Source: an uncultured Collinsella sp. (GTDB lineage: Bacteria > Actinomycetota > Coriobacteriia > Coriobacteriales > Coriobacteriaceae). From it: 7,700 nt of DNA. A model generated the notes under the pieces. That model worked only from the letters and a program-made list of their open reading frames with translations, did no database searches and was not told where the DNA came from. Below, piece after piece: positions 3,672 to 7,700 of this stretch. Position numbers and translations under genes: made by a program. Position 1 is the first letter of the stretch, and each line of letters starts with the position of its first letter. The stretch covers positions 1 through 7,700 of the forward strand of contig URVD01000081.1 in assembly GCA_900551195.1 (NCBI GenBank). The letters are read 5' to 3'.

Positions 3672-6080
3672 ATGCATATGCCGAGCAAAATCGAAAAAAA
3701 GCAAGCCGCTGCAAAGCTGCGTAAGCCGCCGCGCGACTTCTCGTACACGCAGAACCGAGAGCTCAGCTGGCTGCGCTTTGACAACCGTGTGCTTGACGAA
3801 GCCTTCGACGAGACCGTTCCGCTGTTCGAGCGGCTAAAGTTCGTGTCGATTTTCGAGTCTAACCTCGATGAGTTTCTCATGGTGCGCGTGGGCGGCCTGT
3901 CCGATCTGGCAGAGCTCAAAAAACAGCCTGTCGACAACAAGAGCAATATGACCGCCTCCGAACAAGTCGATGCTGTCATGGCCGAAATGCCCGGGCTCCT
4001 TACCCGATGGGAGTCCATCTTTAAGAGCATCGAGGGCAAGCTCGACACCCTGGGCGTTCACCGCGCCCGCATCGATTCGCTTACGCCCGAGGAGCGCACC
4101 TTTGTAACCCGTTACTTCCAGGCCTACGTGTCGCCGGTCATCTCACCGCTGGTGATCGACCCGCGCCACCCCTTCCCCAACCTGCGCAACGGCGCACTCT
4201 ACCTGGCCTGCGGCCTGGACGGCGTCACCGACGAGGAGAGTCTGCTGGGCCTTATCGAGATTCCCACCTCGATGAACCGCGTGGTCGAGATCCCCTCGCC
4301 CGCCGGCACCTACTCCTACATCTTGCTCGAGGACGTCATCCTCGCCTGCCTGGACAGCTGCTTTGGCTCCTATAAGCCGCTCGACCGCGCGCTCATCCGC
4401 GTCACCCGCAACGCCGACATCGACCCGGACGGCGAGGGCGTCGAGGAGGAAGAGGATTACCGTCAGCACATGAAGCGCATCCTCAAGAAACGCTTGCGCC
4501 TGCAGCCGGTGGTGCTCGCGGTCTCGGGGTCGCTCGAAAAAGCAACGCTCAAGACTATCCGCAAGGCGCTCGAGCTCTCGCGTCGCTCGGTCTTTACCTG
4601 CGATATCCCGCTCGACCTGGGCTACGTCTTTGGCATTGAGAGTAAGATTCCCGAGCACCTGCGCAACGAGCTGCTCTTTACGCCGTTTAAGCCGCAGCCC
4701 AACTCCACCATCGATATGACCCGCTCCATCCGCGAGCAGGTACTTCAGCACGACAAGCTGCTCTTTTATCCCTATGAGGCCATGAACCCCTTCCTGGATC
4801 TGGTGCACGAGGCCGCCTACGACCCCGAGTGCATCTCACTGCGCATCACGCTCTACCGCGTGGCCAAGCAGAGCCGCCTGTGCGAGTCACTGATCGATGC
4901 CGCCGAGAACGGCAAAGAGGTCACGGTGCTCATGGAGCTCCGCGCGCGCTTTGACGAGCAGAACAACATCGAGTGGGCCGAGCGCCTGGAAGAGGCCGGC
5001 TGCACCGTCATCTACGGCTCCGAGGGCTTTAAGTGCCACTCCAAGATCTGCCAGCTCACCTATCGCGAGGGCATGGCGCTAACGCGCCTGACGCTGCTGG
5101 GCACCGGCAACTTTAACGAGAAGACGGCCAAACTCTACAGCGACTTTATGCTCATGACCGCTCACCCCGGCATCGGCGAGGACGCCAACCTGTTCTTCCG
5201 CAACCTGTCGCTGGGCAACCTGCGCGGCGATTACCGCTTCCTGGGTGTGGCGCCCGTCGGACTGAAACCGCTCATCATGCGCGGGCTTGACCGCGAGATC
5301 CAGCGCGCCCTCGCCGGCGAGCCCGCCCGCGTGTTCTTTAAACTCAACTCGCTCACCGACCGCGAGGTCATCGACAAGATCGCCGAGGCATCGTGCGCAG
5401 GAGTCCGCGTGGACATGATCATCCGCGGCATCTCGTGCCTCAAGCCGGGCGTTCCTGGCAAGACCGAGAACGTGCATGTCCGTTCTATCGTCGGACGCTT
5501 TTTGGAGCATGCGCGCGTTTACGCCTTTGGCGTGGACTCGGACATGATCTATCTGAGCTCGGCCGACATGATGACGCGCAACACCGAGCACCGCGTGGAG
5601 ATCGCCTTCCCCGTGCTCGACCCCACCTGCCGCGCCCTGGTGCACGAGTACATGAGCATGCAGCTGCGCGACAACGTGAAGGCCCGCAGCCTCACGAGCG
5701 ACGGCACCTGGGTCCCCGTGGAGCGCGCAGAGGGTGAGAAACCCTTCAACTCGCAGGAAGCCCTGCTGGAGCGTGCCTATCGCAACGCCGAGGCCGCGCC
5801 CGAGCCCGTCATTGAGGCAAAGCCCGCCCCTGCTCCTAAGCCGCAGCCGGCCACACCCGAGGTTCAGAAGGTCCAGGCGACCGTCATTGAGCCCGAGCCC
5901 GCACCTGCACCTCAGCCCGAGCCGCAGGCAGCTAAGCCCGCACCCGAGACGAGCGCCCGTCGCGATAAGCCCGCCGGCAAGACCAAGGCCATTGAGCGCC
6001 ATCGCCCCGGTCGTGTGCGCATGGGCCTAGGCCTGATCGGCCTGGGTCTTAAGACGCTCATTACCGGCAAGACGAAATAG
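3672..6080 (+). CDS. ppk1: Polyphosphate kinase 1 with an extended C-terminal tail
   Basis: Reversibly builds inorganic polyphosphate from the terminal phosphate of ATP. Of 802 residues, roughly the first 690 form the conserved PPK1 core: the N-terminal TQNRELSWLRFDNRVLDEA, DPRHPFPNL in the head domain, then the two phospholipase D-like domains. The expected autophosphorylated His is His456 in KCHSKIC and the second catalytic His is His613 in RFLEHARVY; they are 157 residues apart, as are His435 and His592 of E. coli PPK. After the core comes a tail of about 110 residues, rich in Pro, Ala and Glu and ending in a basic, glycine/leucine-rich segment (MGLGLIGLGLKTL); E. coli PPK (688 residues) lacks it. 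The start is uncertain: ATG at 3672 or 3678, each with only a weak GGA upstream; a GTG at 3633 is also in frame. The gene is divergent from arcA and is followed by its own terminator. Confidence 0.95.
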   Translation: MHMPSKIEKKQAAAKLRKPPRDFSYTQNRELSWLRFDNRVLDEAFDETVPLFERLKFVSIFESNLDEFLMVRVGGLSDLAELKKQPVDNKSNMTASEQVDAVMAEMPGLLTRWESIFKSIEGKLDTLGVHRARIDSLTPEERTFVTRYFQAYVSPVISPLVIDPRHPFPNLRNGALYLACGLDGVTDEESLLGLIEIPTSMNRVVEIPSPAGTYSYILLEDVILACLDSCFGSYKPLDRALIRVTRNADIDPDGEGVEEEEDYRQHMKRILKKRLRLQPVVLAVSGSLEKATLKTIRKALELSRRSVFTCDIPLDLGYVFGIESKIPEHLRNELLFTPFKPQPNSTIDMTRSIREQVLQHDKLLFYPYEAMNPFLDLVHEAAYDPECISLRITLYRVAKQSRLCESLIDAAENGKEVTVLMELRARFDEQNNIEWAERLEEAGCTVIYGSEGFKCHSKICQLTYREGMALTRLTLLGTGNFNEKTAKLYSDFMLMTAHPGIGEDANLFFRNLSLGNLRGDYRFLGVAPVGLKPLIMRGLDREIQRALAGEPARVFFKLNSLTDREVIDKIAEASCAGVRVDMIIRGISCLKPGVPGKTENVHVRSIVGRFLEHARVYAFGVDSDMIYLSSADMMTRNTEHRVEIAFPVLDPTCRALVHEYMSMQLRDNVKARSLTSDGTWVPVERAEGEKPFNSQEALLERAYRNAEAAPEPVIEAKPAPAPKPQPATPEVQKVQATVIEPEPAPAPQPEPQAAKPAPETSARRDKPAGKTKAIERHRPGRVRMGLGLIGLGLKTLITGKTK

Positions 6081-6082
6081 TC

Positions 6083-6107
6083 GTTTGTAGAAGCAGTTTG
6101 TAGAAGC
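6083..6107. repeat. Tandem 12-base direct repeat after ppk1 (period 13)
   Basis: GTTTGTAGAAGC occurs at 6083-6094 and again at 6096-6107, starting three bases after the ppk1 stop. The second copy runs into the left arm of the terminator. It is probably a replication-slippage duplication. Confidence 0.8.
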
Positions 6108-6148
6108 GCCCCGCATTTGAGGAAAGCCTCGGATGCGGGGCGCTTTTC
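6104..6148 (+). terminator. Rho-independent terminator after ppk1
   Basis: AAGCGCCCCGCAT (6104-6116) pairs perfectly with its complement at 6133-6145. Two possible T-G pairs and an inner GAGG/CCTC stem (6119-6122 with 6127-6130) extend it to nearly 19 pairs, followed by TTTT (6144-6147). It separates ppk1 from the methyltransferase gene, which begins within 50 bases. Confidence 0.92.
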
Positions 6149-6193
6149 CCTGCTACCATGGTGCGAGCAACAACACGAATGACAGGCAGGGAT

Positions 6194-7507
6194 ATGAAGC
6201 TCACTATAGAATCGATGACCTACGGCGCCGACGGGCTGGCGCACGCCGACAACGGCAAGGCCGTCTTTGTGCAGGGCGCCGTGGCAGGCGACACCGTCGA
6301 GGCCGAGGTCGTACAGGACGGCAAGTCGTTCATGCGCGCCCGCACGACCGAGATTCTGGAGCCGAGCCCCGATCGCATTCAGCCCCCCTGCCCCTTCGTT
6401 GGCTTCTGCGGCGGTTGTTCGTGGGGCAATCTCTCACGCACGGCACAACTCGCCGCCAAGGAGCAAAACCTGCGCTCCACGCTCGAGCGCATCGGCAAGT
6501 TCGCTCCTGAGCAGGTCGATGAGTTGGTACAGCCCATCTGCCACACCAAGGACGACTGGGGCTACCGCAATAAAATCGAGCTCGAACCGACCGTCGTCAA
6601 CGGTCGCGTGCGCCTTGGCATGCACGGTGTCGACCCCAGCAAAATCGTGACCGTCGATGCGTGCCCGCTGTTCGATAAGCGCTTCCCGAAGGCGCTCAAA
6701 TCGGTCGTCGGCGCACTCAACTATCTAAGCGGCAGCCATGACTTGGGACTCGAACGCGTGGGCATTCGTGCATCGCGCCGTACCAAGGCACTCGAGGTCG
6801 CACTCTGGACGCCTACAGGCTCTTTTCCGCGCTCGCAGGTCTCCCGCGTGCTGGCGGACGCCGCTCATCCCACGAGCATCGTGCGCGTGATGAGCAAGGG
6901 CGAAAAGAAAGCCCGCCGTGTCTCCAAAGTCGAGATGCTCGCCGGCGAGGGCTCGTGGACCGAGAATATCGCCGAAGGCCAGATGCGCTTATCTGCCCCG
7001 TCGTTTTTCCAGGTCAATACCAAGGGCGCCGAGATTTTGATTGAGCTCGTCATGGACGCCCTCGACCCGCAGGAAGACGAGCTAGCCGTGGACCTGTACT
7101 GCGGTGCTGGCACCTTTACCCTACCGCTCGCCCGCCGCTGCGATTACGCCGCCGCCGTCGAGGCCTACGGCCCGGCCGTGCGCGACCTGCGTCGCAACCT
7201 GGAGATCAACAAGCTCGATAACGTCGATGTCATCGGCGGCGATGCCGTGCGCGAGTTCCCCGACCAGGACGCCGATGTCCTGGTAGTCGATCCGCCACGC
7301 GCAGGATTGGCGCCCGAAGCCATCGACCTCATCGCGAGCACGAGCGCCCGCGATGTCGCCTATGTGAGTTGTGATCCGGCCACCCTGGCACGCGACCTCA
7401 AGCGCTTTGTCGAGGAAGGTACCTTCTCCCCCGTCAAGATCACGCCGGTCGATCTGTTCCCGCAAACCTTCCACTGCGAAACCGTCGTCCACCTCAAGCG
7501 TAACTAG
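6194..7507 (+). CDS. rlmD: 23S rRNA (uracil-5)-methyltransferase, RlmD/RumA-TrmA family
   Basis: A 437-residue SAM-dependent enzyme that methylates C5 of a uridine in RNA. An N-terminal TRAM domain (about residues 1-55) precedes the iron-sulfur cysteines Cys66, Cys72 and Cys75 (CPFVGFCGGC) and Cys157 (DACPLF), the four-Cys pattern of RumA-type enzymes. The catalytic domain has QVNTKGAE (272-280), the SAM loop DLYCGAGTFTL (300-310), VDPPRAGL (365-372), the nucleophile Cys393 in YVSCDPATLARD, and PQTFHCETV with the proton-abstracting Glu429. RumA has SCNP where this protein has SCDP. The start at 6194 is preferred because it opens the TRAM domain (MKLTIESMTYGADGLAH) and has AGG seven bases upstream; in-frame ATGs at 6158 and 6179 only add residues without similarity. 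The exact uridine (U1939, U747 or both, as in RlmCD) cannot be told from sequence, so the symbol is tentative. TrmA (a tRNA enzyme) is less likely because TrmA lacks the cluster. Confidence 0.9.
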   Translation: MKLTIESMTYGADGLAHADNGKAVFVQGAVAGDTVEAEVVQDGKSFMRARTTEILEPSPDRIQPPCPFVGFCGGCSWGNLSRTAQLAAKEQNLRSTLERIGKFAPEQVDELVQPICHTKDDWGYRNKIELEPTVVNGRVRLGMHGVDPSKIVTVDACPLFDKRFPKALKSVVGALNYLSGSHDLGLERVGIRASRRTKALEVALWTPTGSFPRSQVSRVLADAAHPTSIVRVMSKGEKKARRVSKVEMLAGEGSWTENIAEGQMRLSAPSFFQVNTKGAEILIELVMDALDPQEDELAVDLYCGAGTFTLPLARRCDYAAAVEAYGPAVRDLRRNLEINKLDNVDVIGGDAVREFPDQDADVLVVDPPRAGLAPEAIDLIASTSARDVAYVSCDPATLARDLKRFVEEGTFSPVKITPVDLFPQTFHCETVVHLKRN

Positions 7508-7538
7508 ACCGTTTGCCCAAGACCACGCCCGATGATTT

Positions 7539-7598
7539 TTCTGGCACGGGGATAAAAATAGATTTGCTCCGAATGATTATTTAATCCCCGTCCCGAAA
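7539..7598. repeat. 60-base imperfect palindrome downstream of rlmD
   Basis: A central perfect pairing, ACGGGGAT (7546-7553) with ATCCCCGT (7584-7591), extends outward by TGG/CCG and TT/AA pairs and inward by an AAATA/TATTT block around a TGCTCCG loop. No T-run follows on the plus strand, so it is not a classic terminator for rlmD; on the minus strand it is followed by a short T-poor tail. It may be a dispersed palindromic repeat or small non-autonomous element, and it directly abuts the putative insertion-sequence end. Confidence 0.45.
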
Positions 7599-7605
7599 TT
7601 GAACC

Positions 7606-7646
7606 GCCCCCTCATTTCTTGGACATTAGAAATGGGGGGCTTCTTT
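7606..7646 (+). terminator. Hairpin ahead of the partial ORF
   Basis: A 13-pair stem with one bulged T (7612) and an 8-base loop (7620-7627) is followed by the T-rich CTTCTTTA. It could terminate read-through from rlmD, insulating the element. It also hides GGGGGG (7634-7639), the likely ribosome binding site of the following ORF. Confidence 0.5.
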
Positions 7647-7700
7647 ATGGACGGGAGAGTCAGGCACGACGCCACGCTGAGGACTCTTGCAGCAGAGCTT
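7647..7700 (+). CDS. Partial ORF, possibly orfA of an IS3-family transposase
   Basis: From the ATG at 7647 the frame stays open to the end of the window for 18 codons, beginning MDGRVRHDATLRTLAAEL. GGGGGG stands seven bases before the start. The fragment is too short for a family call. Its position just inside an IS-like end suggests orfA, whose products begin with a helix-turn-helix. It could also be an unrelated gene or a chance ORF. Confidence 0.4.
   Translation, partial: MDGRVRHDATLRTLAAEL

Larger units (their letters stand above)
7600..7700 (+). mobile_element. Putative left end of an IS3-family insertion sequence (runs off window)
   Basis: The sequence starts TGAACCGCCCCC and carries TTGGACA (7619-7625) within an inverted repeat: GCCCCCTCATTTCT (7606-7619) pairs with AGAAATGGGGGGC (7628-7640) with one bulged base. 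A TG terminus, an early TTGGACA and a hairpin just ahead of an orfA start are common in IS3-family (IS150-type) ends. An ORF opens seven bases later. The right end, transposase and target duplication lie outside the window, so this rests on the end sequence only. Confidence 0.42.

Noticed and set aside
5079..6002. 307-residue minus-strand ORF opposite ppk1
   Set aside because: Antisense to the conserved PPK1 catalytic region and its repetitive tail; Gly/Leu/Arg-rich low complexity and no ribosome binding site.
1..7700. CRISPR array, tRNA, rRNA or riboswitch
   Set aside because: No regularly spaced repeats, cloverleaf or conserved RNA core was found on either strand; the arcA leaders do not match any riboswitch I recognise.

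Overview
The window looks like chromosomal DNA from a GC-rich gut anaerobe. Coding regions are GC-rich with strongly biased codons, and the spacers between them are markedly AT-rich. The gene set is arginine deiminase plus an ADI-associated aminotransferase, polyphosphate kinase and a 23S rRNA uracil methyltransferase. My best guess is a member of the Coriobacteriia, such as Collinsella. This is a judgement from composition and protein style; there is no rRNA or other marker to prove it.

Layout: the left half is on the minus strand and is given to arginine catabolism. At the extreme left edge (1-31) is the 5' end of a second arginine deiminase gene (arcA copy 1), cut by the window border. An AT-rich spacer (32-604) carries its promoter and a strong bidirectional terminator. 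Next come an arcT-like aminotransferase (605-1729) and a complete arcA (copy 2, 1879-3120), so the transcription order is arcA copy 2, arcT, terminator, arcA copy 1. The two arcA upstream regions are clear duplicates: the same -10 box, the same pair of CCGTTC sites 21 bp apart, the same hairpin-bearing leader and the same unusual ribosome binding site. A divergent AT-rich spacer (3121-3671) separates arcA from the right half, which is on the plus strand: polyphosphate kinase ppk1 (3672-6080) with an unusual Pro/Ala/Glu-rich tail, a strong terminator, and an RlmD/TrmA-type rRNA methyltransferase (6194-7507). The last 100 bases resemble the left end of an IS3-family insertion sequence with the first codons of its orfA.

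How it works together: ArcA converts arginine to citrulline and ammonia, the first step of the ADI energy and acid-resistance pathway; arcT homologues accompany ADI genes in lactic acid bacteria. ppk1 and rlmD are housekeeping genes with no obvious functional tie to the arc genes. The most notable signal is a shared regulatory architecture: seven CCGTT(C/T) sites in the two spacers, three pairs of them spaced exactly 21 bp, together with a leader RNA whose stem is preserved between the arcA copies despite sequence change. It suggests one unidentified activator controlling both arcA copies, and possibly a short plus-strand transcript and ppk1.
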